A stretch of DNA of 64,000 nucleotides from Flavobacterium psychrolimnae (lineage in GTDB: Bacteria > Bacteroidota > Bacteroidia > Flavobacteriales > Flavobacteriaceae). Within the stretch, counting starts at the first letter, position 1, and each line of letters begins with the position of its first letter. The translations under genes and the position numbers were made by a program. Below, in pieces: positions 26,831 to 34,141 of the stretch. The notes under the pieces were generated by a model. That model searched no databases. It saw only the letters and a list, made by a program, of their open reading frames with translations, and was not told where the DNA came from. The stretch covers positions 62,001-126,000 of the forward strand of contig NZ_QNUX01000010.1 in assembly GCF_003312425.1 (NCBI RefSeq). Direction: 5' to 3'.

Positions 26831-27250
26831 TTAGTCTTCAAGCCGCCTATATAATTCATTCACCATTGTTTTTTGACCTTCGTAGAAAATATTTTTCACA
26901 TTAAAATTAATCAATAAACCAATTGGCGCATTTAATAAATTCATATAAGTAAGTAATTGTGCTTCATAAATCGGGTTTATTTCACTTACCGATTTTAATT
27001 CAACAACAAGAGCATTTTCAATAAATAAATCACATCACAATTTAGATTCTAATTCATGTCCTTTATATTTTAAAGGGACCAGTAATTCAGAAGAATAATT
27101 TATTTTCCGTAATTCTAATTCTTTTTTTAGGCATTGATGATAAACACATTCCAATAGACCCGGACCTATACTTTTATGAACTTCAATTGCTGCTCCATTA
27201 ACCTGATACACTAAATCTTTGAGATAACTCCTCGTTATGTTTATAGTCAT
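26831..27250 (-). pseudogene. GxxExxY protein gene with one in-frame TGA
   Basis: The reading frame runs from ATG 27250 to TAA 26831 (139 codons plus stop) and is broken only by TGA at 27035-27037. Before the TGA: the GxxExxY motif GPGLLECVY (residues 30-38) and KKELELRKINYSSELLVPLKY. After it: CDLFIENALVVELKSV, EINPIYEAQLLTYMNLL and a C-terminal LYRRLED, all family-typical (a PDDEXK-like VELK core). In homologues an Arg usually precedes the DL segment, so CGA to TGA is a likely single mutation. It lies between sufE and the DUF59 gene on the same strand. Read-through is possible but not supported by anything visible. Confidence 0.85.
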
Positions 27251-27293
27251 CAGCTTAAGTTGGTAAAGTTAGTGTATGTTAATTTGAATTAAA

Positions 27294-27317
27294 AAAACTG
27301 ATATGACTTATATGTTT
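27294..27317. repeat. Inverted CATATAAGTCAT-type repeat on the 5' side of the GxxExxY gene
   Basis: AAACTGATATGACTTATATG followed by TTT; its reverse complement matches 26667-26689 at nearly every base. It abuts the sufE stop codon. Confidence 0.75.
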
Positions 27318-27321
27318 GAAA

Positions 27322-27741
27322 TCAATTCTGTGCATTGAACGCTAAAGCATACATTTTTATATTTTTTATCATCGATACCAATCCGTTAGCTCGCGTTGGT
27401 GATAAATGTTCTTTCAAACCTATTTCGTCAATAAAACCCATGTCGGCTTCGAGAATATCAGATGCTTTTTGATTGGAAAAAGTCCGAATTAATATCGCAA
27501 TAATACCTTTGGTCAAAATGGCGTCACTGTCGGCAGTGAAAACAATTTTATCATCCGTTTGTTCCCCCTGCAACCATACTTTTGACTGGCAGCCTTTAAT
27601 CAGATTGTTTTCGGTTTTGAATTCTTCTTTGATTAAAGGAAGTTTTTTTCCTAATTCGATGATGTATTCATAACGCTCCATCCAGTCGTCAAACATGGAG
27701 AACTCATCAACAATTTCCTCTTGTATCTCTTTAATTTTCAT
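27322..27741 (-). CDS. sufE: SufE family sulfur acceptor
   Basis: A 139-residue SufE-type protein that takes sulfur from SufS and stimulates its desulfurase activity. The active-site cysteine lies in NLIKGCQSKVWL (about residue 51), followed by the family's ADSDAILTKGIIAILIRTFSNQ segment and LSPTRANGLVSMIKNIKMYA. Length is normal. It is in the minus-strand suf cluster, downstream of sufS and a small lipoprotein gene, and upstream of the broken GxxExxY gene. Confidence 0.95.
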   Translation of the reverse strand: MKIKEIQEEIVDEFSMFDDWMERYEYIIELGKKLPLIKEEFKTENNLIKGCQSKVWLQGEQTDDKIVFTADSDAILTKGIIAILIRTFSNQKASDILEADMGFIDEIGLKEHLSPTRANGLVSMIKNIKMYALAFNAQN

Positions 27742-27764
27742 ACTATGCTGAATTTATTTCAGTT

Positions 27765-28196
27765 TTATTCTTTAGCTAATGACGTTATTGTATCCACTAA
27801 TTTCTTAATTTCTTTTGGTGGAAAACCATGATCAAAACTATCCGTTTCATAGGTTTTATCTTTGAAGGTGATTTTCAAATTGGCGATAGCCGCACCGTCA
27901 TAAAAACGTTTTTCGGTTGGTGCTTTTAATTTGGATAAACTATCCAATTCCACCTTTTTAAAACAATCCACTAATTCTTTCCAGTCGGCATCCGAAATTT
28001 TCGTTGGTACCGGTTTATCATTTCCGTCTCTGTCTTTTGAAACCGTCAGCATCTGATTTTTCACTGTTATTTTTTGATAAAAACCTCTTGTGTTGGCAGT
28101 GTATTCAATAACAGCGGTTTCAATATCTTGTGCTTTGGCGCTATCGCAACCGTTGCCCAGAAAAATAGTCAGAAATAATAAGGATAGAATTTTCAT
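27765..28196 (-). CDS. Small lipoprotein of unknown function in the suf cluster
   Basis: A 143-residue predicted lipoprotein: hydrophobic start MKILSLLFLTIFL and lipobox LGNGC (Cys 17). The mature part (VIEYTANTRGFYQKITVKNQ, KISDADWKELVDCF, LKITFKDKTYETDSFDHGFPP) has the look of small DUF6438-like lipoproteins, but I am not sure of the family. It lies 22 bases after sufS and 23 bases before sufE, so it is co-transcribed with them. A lipoprotein has no known place in cytoplasmic Fe-S assembly. Confidence 0.75.
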   Translation of the reverse strand: MKILSLLFLTIFLGNGCDSAKAQDIETAVIEYTANTRGFYQKITVKNQMLTVSKDRDGNDKPVPTKISDADWKELVDCFKKVELDSLSKLKAPTEKRFYDGAAIANLKITFKDKTYETDSFDHGFPPKEIKKLVDTITSLAKE

Positions 28197-28218
28197 GTGT
28201 AGATATTTTTAATTTTTT

Positions 28219-29433
28219 TTAGGACAACATGAGTTGCGCTTTTTTAATAGCTTCAACCATAACATCAATTTCTTCTTTGGTATTATAAAAAGCAAATGAA
28301 GCTCGTATCGTTCCTGGAATATTAAAGAAATTCATAATGGGTTGCGCGCAATGATGACCTGTTCGTACTGCTATTCCTAATTTGTCAATTATGGTGCCAA
28401 TATCGTACGGATGAATCCCTTCAATGTTAAACGAAATTACGGAAGTTTTTTCTTTGGCGGTGCCAAAAATCTTTAAACCTTCAATTTCTAATAATCGTTT
28501 CGTCCCGTATTCCAGTAATTCTTTTTCTTGTTGTTGAATGTTGTCAAAACCAACTTCATTCATATAATCAACGGCAGTTCCCAGAACGATTCCTCCGGCA
28601 ATATTTGGTGTTCCGGCTTCAAATTTATGAGGCAATTCCGCATAAGTAGTTTTCTCGAAAGTCACTTCTTTGATCATTTCACCTCCACCTTGATACGGCG
28701 GTAATTTATTCAACCAAGCTTCTTTTCCGTATAAAATTCCGGTTCCTGTTGGCCCACATATTTTATGTCCTGAAAAAACATAAAAATCACAATCCAATTC
28801 CTGAACATCTGGTTTCAAATGCGGAACAGCTTGCGCTCCGTCAATCAAAATCGCCGCACCAACTTCATGTGCTTTGTCAATCATATATTTAATTGGATTG
28901 ACCGTTCCAAGAGCATTCGAAATGTGATTAACGGTAACAACTTTAGTTTTATCCGAAAGTAACTTGTCATACTCTGACATAATCAATTCGCCATCAAGAT
29001 TCATTGGAATAACTCGCAAAGTCGCTCCCGTTTTCTCGCACAACATTTGCCAAGGCACAATATTGCTGTGGTGTTCCAATGCCGAAACTAAAACTTCATC
29101 ACCTGGGTTCAAAATCGAAGCAAATCCATTAGTAACTAAATTGATTCCATGGGTTGTTCCCGAAGTAAAAAGTACTTCATGAGCAAATTTTGCATTGATA
29201 TGATTTTGAAGTTTACCGCGTGAAATCTCGTACGCATCAGTTGCTAATTGACTTAACGTGTGAACGCCGCGATGAATATTAGCGTTGATTTCCTGATAAT
29301 ATTTTGAAATCGCATCAATCACCACTTGTGGTTTTTGCGAAGTGGCTCCATTGTCAAAATAAACCAATGGTTTTCCGTTTACTTTTTGTGAAAGAATAGG
29401 GAAGTCGGCTCTAATTTTATTAATGTCTAACAT
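28219..29433 (-). CDS. sufS: Cysteine desulfurase SufS
   Basis: PLP-dependent group II cysteine desulfurase, 404 residues; releases sulfur from cysteine for Fe-S cluster assembly with SufE. Visible: VYFDNGATSQKP (residues 24-35), TSGTTHGINLV, ALEHHSNIVPW, the PLP lysine in FVFSGHKICGPTG (about 225) and the persulfide cysteine in RTGHHCAQPIM (about 362). It is separated from sufD by 2.8 kb of opposite-strand genes and has a candidate promoter of its own at 29550-29584. Confidence 0.97.
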   Translation of the reverse strand: MLDINKIRADFPILSQKVNGKPLVYFDNGATSQKPQVVIDAISKYYQEINANIHRGVHTLSQLATDAYEISRGKLQNHINAKFAHEVLFTSGTTHGINLVTNGFASILNPGDEVLVSALEHHSNIVPWQMLCEKTGATLRVIPMNLDGELIMSEYDKLLSDKTKVVTVNHISNALGTVNPIKYMIDKAHEVGAAILIDGAQAVPHLKPDVQELDCDFYVFSGHKICGPTGTGILYGKEAWLNKLPPYQGGGEMIKEVTFEKTTYAELPHKFEAGTPNIAGGIVLGTAVDYMNEVGFDNIQQQEKELLEYGTKRLLEIEGLKIFGTAKEKTSVISFNIEGIHPYDIGTIIDKLGIAVRTGHHCAQPIMNFFNIPGTIRASFAFYNTKEEIDVMVEAIKKAQLMLS

Positions 29434-29549
29434 TTTGTCGGCTTGTTTTTTTAATGTTTTTATTGGTCCGAAATAAAGCCAACAGTCAACATTTTTTTAG
29501 AAAAGCTAATTTGGAATTAACCTTTCATTATTTAGAATTTTTCTAAATA

Positions 29550-29584
29550 CAAAAGTAGTGAAATTGGAATTAATTTTTAGCAAA
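29550..29584 (-). promoter_or_regulatory. Candidate promoter of the sufS-led half operon
   Basis: Minus strand: TTTG (29581-29584), 23-base spacer, TACTTTTG (29550-29557). It lies 117 bases before the sufS ATG and would restore transcription after separation from sufD. Confidence 0.5.
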
Positions 29585-29672
29585 CACTTGTTAATAAAAC
29601 TTGATTTTCTCAATTCGGTATCGGTTCAAAAATGTGGTTCTTTTTCATTAAATTGCTTCAAATTAATTCTCT

Positions 29673-31013
29673 ATGAAAAAATTCTTCAAGTTCGTTGGTT
29701 TTGCTTCTTTTATCGGAATCTTTTATGTTGGGTTCACTACTTATCCAAAACTGGATTTAATTTCTGGCTTTTCAGCCAAAAGTATCGCTTCGGGGCATTT
29801 TATTGATAATCGTTCGCAAGAAATGATTGAGAAAGGCGACAATGATATCGACATGATTGATTTGGCCAAAAACAAAATTGAAGAAGCCGGAAAGTTTGCC
29901 GTGGCTTCGGTTTATGGTTTGAAAGAACGAAAAGCAATTTACCGCGAAGGTTTGGGAGCGACTTTAATCAATGATGATTTTGATATGTCAAAACCGTATT
30001 TGGTTCCCAAAAGAACAAAGTTGAACAACAATTTACCTTTTCCATATGGAAATAAGGAGCCTAAAGACACCATTTTTGCTAATGTTGATTATACTAAATT
30101 GAATGCGGCTGTCGCCAATGCTTTCGATAAAAAAGGAGAATTGAAAAAGAGAACGCGTTCCCTATTGGTGATTTATAAGGACAAAATCATAGCCGAAAAG
30201 TATGATACCGGTTTTGATAAAAACAGCAAAATTCTAGGTTGGTCGATGACAAAAAGCATTACCAGCGCTGTATTTGGAGTTTTAGAAAAACAAAGGAAAT
30301 TTGATATTGATGATCCTGCGCCGATTAAGGAATGGCAAAATGATGAACGTAAAATTATCACCACAAATGATTTGCTGCACATGAATTCCGGTTTAGAGTG
30401 GGAAGAGAAATACGATAAAATTTGTGATGCAACTCAAATGCTTTTTCAGGCCGAAGATATGTCACGCGTACAACTGGAAAAACCTTCGGCATTCAAACCC
30501 AATACGAGATGGAATTACTCCTCAGGAACGACGAATTTACTTTCAGGTATTTTGCGAAAGCAATTCAAAACACATCAAGAATATTTAGATTTTTGGTATA
30601 CAGATTTAATAGATAAAATAGGAATGAACTCGATGGTAATCGAAACCGATATGGCAGGGAATTATGTGGGCTCGTCTTACGGTTGGGCTACAACACGAGA
30701 TTGGTCTAAATTTGGTTTACTGTATTTACATAACGGTAATTGGAACGGGGAACAAATTTTCAATGAAGGTTGGGCAAAATATACCGCAACTCCTACCAAT
30801 AGATCTGAGGGAAGATATGGCGGACATTTTTGGCTCAATGCCGGCGGACATTTTCCTGATGTTCCAACAGATATGTACTACTGCAGCGGTTTTCAGGGGC
30901 AAATGGTGGCAATTATTCCGTCACTTGATTTAGTGATTGTTCGAATGGGTTTAAAAGAAGATCCTAATTTTGATTTTAATGGTATGTTGAGAGGAATTGT
31001 AGGGAGTTTGTAG
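29673..31013 (+). CDS. Beta-lactamase-family serine hydrolase
   Basis: A 446-residue protein of the class C beta-lactamase/penicillin-binding superfamily, anchored by an N-terminal hydrophobic segment (residues 5-21, FVGFASFIGIFYVGFTT). The catalytic S-x-x-K is SMTK (S191, K194), the second motif is YSS (Y282, in NYSSGTTNLLSG), and GRYGGHFWLNAGGH near the C-terminus may supply the HxG-like third motif. Bacterial relatives act as esterases or peptidases; no specific substrate can be named. It is on the plus strand between sufS and the mobile mystery genes, against the suf direction. Confidence 0.88.
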   Translation: MKKFFKFVGFASFIGIFYVGFTTYPKLDLISGFSAKSIASGHFIDNRSQEMIEKGDNDIDMIDLAKNKIEEAGKFAVASVYGLKERKAIYREGLGATLINDDFDMSKPYLVPKRTKLNNNLPFPYGNKEPKDTIFANVDYTKLNAAVANAFDKKGELKKRTRSLLVIYKDKIIAEKYDTGFDKNSKILGWSMTKSITSAVFGVLEKQRKFDIDDPAPIKEWQNDERKIITTNDLLHMNSGLEWEEKYDKICDATQMLFQAEDMSRVQLEKPSAFKPNTRWNYSSGTTNLLSGILRKQFKTHQEYLDFWYTDLIDKIGMNSMVIETDMAGNYVGSSYGWATTRDWSKFGLLYLHNGNWNGEQIFNEGWAKYTATPTNRSEGRYGGHFWLNAGGHFPDVPTDMYYCSGFQGQMVAIIPSLDLVIVRMGLKEDPNFDFNGMLRGIVGSL

Positions 31014-31105
31014 GGTGTCGAGTAATGATGTTTATAGTAAATTGTTTATGTATTTAAGTGTTGCTTAAGTACACTAATAAGTTTACTTTATTTACTTATA
31101 GTAAA

Positions 31106-31113
31106 TATATTTG
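31106..31113 (+). promoter_or_regulatory. -7 box of the mobile mystery A/B operon
   Basis: TATATTTG (exact TAnnTTTG) sits among several GTTTACT/AGTAAAC motifs, 61 bases before the ATG, so occupation of those motifs could block transcription. Confidence 0.5.
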
Positions 31114-31131
31114 TTTACTTTTGTTATTTAT

Positions 31132-31151
31132 AGTAAACTAATTAGTTTACT
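31132..31151. promoter_or_regulatory. Perfect 20-bp palindrome, candidate autoregulatory operator
   Basis: AGTAAACTAA followed by TTAGTTTACT, a perfect 20-bp palindrome between the -7 box and the ATG of the HTH protein gene. Half-site-like AGTAAA/TTTACT motifs also occur at about 31036-31042, 31081-31087 and 31099-31105. Confidence 0.6.
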
Positions 31152-31173
31152 TATTATTTAATATCACTTAAAA

Positions 31174-31635
31174 ATGAGAACAAATAAACAAATAATACTA
31201 GAACAATTAGATCAGAAATCCAGTTTGTTAGTAGAGGCAATGAAAAATCCGGTTTCTGAAAATGGTTGGGTCTTTTCTATAAGAAAAGGATTAAACATGA
31301 CATTGGAACAATTAGGTAATAAACTTGGTATAAGCAAACAAGGTGTTCGAAGTATAGAGGAAAGTGAAACAAATGGTTCTATTTCGATAAAATCTTTAAA
31401 AGAAGTAGCTAAGGTTTTAGATATGCAATTAGTTTATGGTTTTGTACCTAATAAGGGTTCTTTTAGCAGCTATGTTGAAGATAAATCTAAAGAATTAGCA
31501 AAGAGAATTGTAATGAGAACTCATCAAACTATGCAATTGGAAAATCAAGGAAATAGGGAAATAATAATTCAAAAGGCTATTGAAGATTTAGCATTCGAAA
31601 TCAAACAAGAAATGCGCAGAAGCTTATGGGATTAA
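31174..31635 (+). CDS. Mobile mystery protein A (XRE-type HTH regulator)
   Basis: A 153-residue DNA-binding protein of the mobile mystery protein A family (TIGR02612 as I recall it). The Cro/C1 helix-turn-helix covers about residues 35-88: WVFSIRKGLNMTLEQLGNKL, then GISKQGVRSIEESETNGSIS and LKEVAKVLDMQLVYGFVP. The helical C-terminal part holds AKRIVMRTHQTMQLENQG, a family signature. It overlaps the next gene (Fic protein) by 10 bases, the gene order standard for this pair, and probably represses its own promoter through the palindrome at 31132-31151. The pair behaves like an antitoxin/toxin module by layout; that role is inference. Confidence 0.9.
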   Translation: MRTNKQIILEQLDQKSSLLVEAMKNPVSENGWVFSIRKGLNMTLEQLGNKLGISKQGVRSIEESETNGSISIKSLKEVAKVLDMQLVYGFVPNKGSFSSYVEDKSKELAKRIVMRTHQTMQLENQGNREIIIQKAIEDLAFEIKQEMRRSLWD

Positions 31636-32222
31636 ATTTAGAGTACCAGAATGGGCAAACTCCTTTAAATGAAGAAGAGAAAGACGGGCTGTTAATAAAA
31701 ACAATTGGTACTTTACAAGAATTAGATGAATTTGAACAGCTAAATATCGAAAAAGCCATTGAATGGACAATCAGAAGTAAATTTAAAACCGAAAATATAT
31801 TAACTGAGAAATTTGTAAAACAAGTTCACAAAAAAATGTTTGGTGGAGTCTGGAAATGGGCTGGGAATTTCAGGAAATCGGAGAAAAACATCGGTGTATC
31901 TTGGATTAAAATTGGTATTGAACTCCATTGTTTATTAGATGATACTAAATATTGGATAGAAAATAAGACATATTCTCCAGATGAAATAGCGATTAGATTT
32001 AAACATAGGATTGTAAAAATTCATTGCTTTCCTAATGGTAATGGTCGCCACTCAAGAATTATGGCAGATATTATTATAGAAACTATTTTTGACAAGGAAA
32101 TTTTTACTTGGGGCTTTAAAAATCGATTTCAAGCAGATGAAATCAGATATAATTACATTGATGCTTTAAAGGAAGCAGATAATGAAGATATTTCAAAATT
32201 GTTAGATTTTGCAAGAAAATAA
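31626..32222 (+). CDS. Mobile mystery protein B (Fic-domain protein)
   Basis: A 198-residue Fic/Doc protein of the mobile mystery protein B family (TIGR02613 as I recall it). The Fic core is HCFPNGNGRHSRIMADI (starting near residue 137), a variant of HPFx(D/E)GNGR with Cys for Pro and Asn for the acidic residue; the catalytic His and the GNGR anion hole are kept. The Asn at the magnesium-ligand position may reduce AMP transfer. Upstream, KQVHKKMFGGVWKWAGNFRK is the usual family beta-flap and helix. No clear inhibitory (S/T)xxxE(G/N) helix is visible, so inhibition may come from protein A. It starts inside the previous gene. Confidence 0.9.
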   Translation: MGLNLEYQNGQTPLNEEEKDGLLIKTIGTLQELDEFEQLNIEKAIEWTIRSKFKTENILTEKFVKQVHKKMFGGVWKWAGNFRKSEKNIGVSWIKIGIELHCLLDDTKYWIENKTYSPDEIAIRFKHRIVKIHCFPNGNGRHSRIMADIIIETIFDKEIFTWGFKNRFQADEIRYNYIDALKEADNEDISKLLDFARK

Positions 32223-32257
32223 AAACCGTCTTGTTTATTAAACAAGACGGTTTTTTA
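32222..32257. terminator. Bidirectional terminator between mobile mystery B and sufD
   Basis: AAAACCGTCTTGTTTA pairs with its complement in AAACAAGACGGTTTT (about 15 bp) with flanking A- and T-runs, between convergent genes. It would stop suf transcription after sufD. Confidence 0.85.
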
Positions 32258-32275
32258 TATTTGTTTTGAACTATA

Positions 32276-33592
32276 TTACAAATCAAATCCCAATTTCACG
32301 CCTAATTTTGTGGCGATAATTTTGGTGATACGCTGTTTTAATTCTGGTATTTTTATGTTTTCAATAACGGCATTCGAGAACGCATACATCAATAACGCTT
32401 TGGCTTCTTTTTTAGGAATTCCACGTTGTTGCATGTAGAACATTGCTGTTTCGTCTAATTGTCCAACGGTACAACCGTGAGAACATTTTACGTCATCAGC
32501 AAAAATCTCCAATTGCGGTTTAGCATTTATTGTCGCTTTGTCGCTTAATAAAATATTGTTGCTTTTTTGGAACGCATTTGTTTTTTGAGCATCTTTTTCC
32601 ACATACACTTTTCCATTGAAAACGCCCGTAGAACGATCAGCATAGATTCCTTTATAATCTTGGAAACTTTCGCAATTTGGAGTAGAATGTTTCACTAAAG
32701 TATAATGATCTACGTGTTGTTTTTCACCAATAATCGTGATTCCGTTTAACGTACTTGTCAATCGTTCCCCAAAGTGATAAAAATTCAAGTTGTTTCTTGT
32801 TAAGTTTCCTCCAAAAGAGAAGGTGTGAACCGAAACGTGGCTTTCTTTTTGTTGAGAAACGTAGGTGTTATCTATTAAATTCGCTTCAAGCGTATCGTTT
32901 TGAATTTTGTAATAATCAACGATAGCACGTTTTTGAGCAAAAATCTCGGTAACAGAATTCGTTAACACAGGATTTTCGTTTAAACTTTGATGACGCTCGA
33001 TAATTTGAACATGAGAATTCTCACCAACAATCACTAAGTTTCTCGGCTGAACCAAAAGAGCTGCTTCATTACCTGTTGAGAAATACATAATCTCAATAGG
33101 TTTGTCGGCCACTTTACTTTTTGGAATGTTGATATACGCTCCTTCAATAGCGAAAGCCGTATTCAAGGAAGTCAGACTTTCGTCTTTGTTGGCAATTTGG
33201 TTAAAATAAGTATCAATAACCATTTTGTATTTTGGTTTGGTCAATGCCGATGACATCAAGCAAACATCAATTCCTTCGTGTGTGGTTGACGATAAATGCG
33301 AACTGAAAACACCATCAATAAACACCACTTTATAGGTGTCTATTTCGTGTAAAAAGTATTTTTTTACGTGGTTGAATTCAACTGCGTTTTCTTGCTTTGG
33401 AAAAACGGTAAAGTCATTTTTTAAGATGGCGTTTAGCGAAGTGTATTTCCAAGCTTCGTCTTTTTTGGTTGGGAAACCTTTATTTTCAAAGTTTTTTATG
33501 GCGGCAGTTCTCACGTCATGAAGTTCAGAATGAACATCCACACGCTCTTCGAAAGCCATAAAAGACGATAGTAATTTTTCTTTTAATTCCAT
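32276..33592 (-). CDS. sufD: Fe-S cluster assembly protein SufD
   Basis: A 438-residue subunit of the SufBCD scaffold, which builds Fe-S clusters together with SufB and the SufC ATPase. The N-terminal helical part has FENKGFPTKKDEAWKYTSL (residues 34-52), the central beta-helix shows HVQIIERHQS and SVHTFSFGGNLTRNNLNF, and the C-terminal part has CSHGCTVGQLDETAMFYMQQ (starting near residue 377) with the conserved His. It is separated from sufC by a four-helix-bundle gene inside repeats, and from sufS by genes on the other strand. Confidence 0.96.
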   Translation of the reverse strand: MELKEKLLSSFMAFEERVDVHSELHDVRTAAIKNFENKGFPTKKDEAWKYTSLNAILKNDFTVFPKQENAVEFNHVKKYFLHEIDTYKVVFIDGVFSSHLSSTTHEGIDVCLMSSALTKPKYKMVIDTYFNQIANKDESLTSLNTAFAIEGAYINIPKSKVADKPIEIMYFSTGNEAALLVQPRNLVIVGENSHVQIIERHQSLNENPVLTNSVTEIFAQKRAIVDYYKIQNDTLEANLIDNTYVSQQKESHVSVHTFSFGGNLTRNNLNFYHFGERLTSTLNGITIIGEKQHVDHYTLVKHSTPNCESFQDYKGIYADRSTGVFNGKVYVEKDAQKTNAFQKSNNILLSDKATINAKPQLEIFADDVKCSHGCTVGQLDETAMFYMQQRGIPKKEAKALLMYAFSNAVIENIKIPELKQRITKIIATKLGVKLGFDL

Positions 33593-33723
33593 TTTAATTT
33601 AAGTCTTAAAGTCGAAAGTCGAAAGTCGAAAGACTTTGGATTGTCAACGTAACGTTATTTATGTGTCTTTAATCTGAAAGTATTTAAAGTTATATCGAGG
33701 TTACCTCTTTATGACTTTAGACT
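33593..33723. repeat. GTCGAAA-type repeats on the 3' side of the four-helix-bundle gene
   Basis: Starts right at the sufD ATG. Includes three tandem GTCGAAA heptamers (33611-33631) and, near 33711-33738, the inverted form ATGACTTTAGACTTTATGAC. It mirrors 34093-34141. Confidence 0.75.
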
Positions 33724-34092
33724 TTATGACTTTGGACTCAGATATTTAATAAAACCACCTAACAATTTTGATATTTCTGTTACTGATTCTAAAAGTTTTT
33801 CAAATTCTTCTTTAGTAATATAATCCAAATCAAATGCTAAATATAATTGAGAACGAACTTCTCCAGCGGAAGCTTTTGCAACATATAAAAAGTAAATAAA
33901 CTCTTTGTCAGTATTTCTCTCAAAACCTTCAGCAATATTTGATGATATAGAAATTGAAGCCCGTCTAATTTGCCTAATGAAATCAAAGTCTTTCTTGAAA
34001 TTTGTATTTTCAGTAATTAGGTAAATTCTTTTATTAAAAACTCTTGCTTTTTGCCAAGAATTAATTTCTTCGAAAGAATTAAATTTCCCCAT
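33724..34092 (-). CDS. Four-helix-bundle protein (S23/IVP family)
   Basis: A 122-residue all-helical protein of the S23-like four-helix-bundle family, first known from intervening sequences in 23S rRNA genes and related to Avd of diversity-generating retroelements. Key segments: INSWQKARVFNKRIYLIT (helix 1), FIRQIRRASISISSNIAEGF (helix 2; the RRAS-x-S-x-x-x-NIAEG motif is the family signature), and IYFLYVAKASAGEVRSQLYL (helix 3). No reverse transcriptase or template repeat is near. It lies between sufC and sufD, on their strand, bracketed by inverted GTCGAAA-type repeats. Function unknown. Confidence 0.92.
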   Translation of the reverse strand: MGKFNSFEEINSWQKARVFNKRIYLITENTNFKKDFDFIRQIRRASISISSNIAEGFERNTDKEFIYFLYVAKASAGEVRSQLYLAFDLDYITKEEFEKLLESVTEISKLLGGFIKYLSPKS

Positions 34093-34141
34093 TACTTTTT
34101 TCTTTTGACTTTATGACCTTCGACTTTAGACTATTTTAATT
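34093..34141. repeat. GTCGAAA-type repeats on the 5' side of the four-helix-bundle gene
   Basis: Reads TTTTGACTTTATGACC and TTCGACTTTAGACTATTTTAA up to the sufC stop. Its reverse complement matches 33594-33631 with few mismatches, giving an imperfect inverted repeat of about 40 bp around the gene. Confidence 0.75.

Noticed and set aside
33724..34092. Diversity-generating retroelement (Avd homologue)
   Set aside because: Four-helix-bundle proteins are related to Avd, but no reverse transcriptase, template repeat or variable repeat pair is near either copy.
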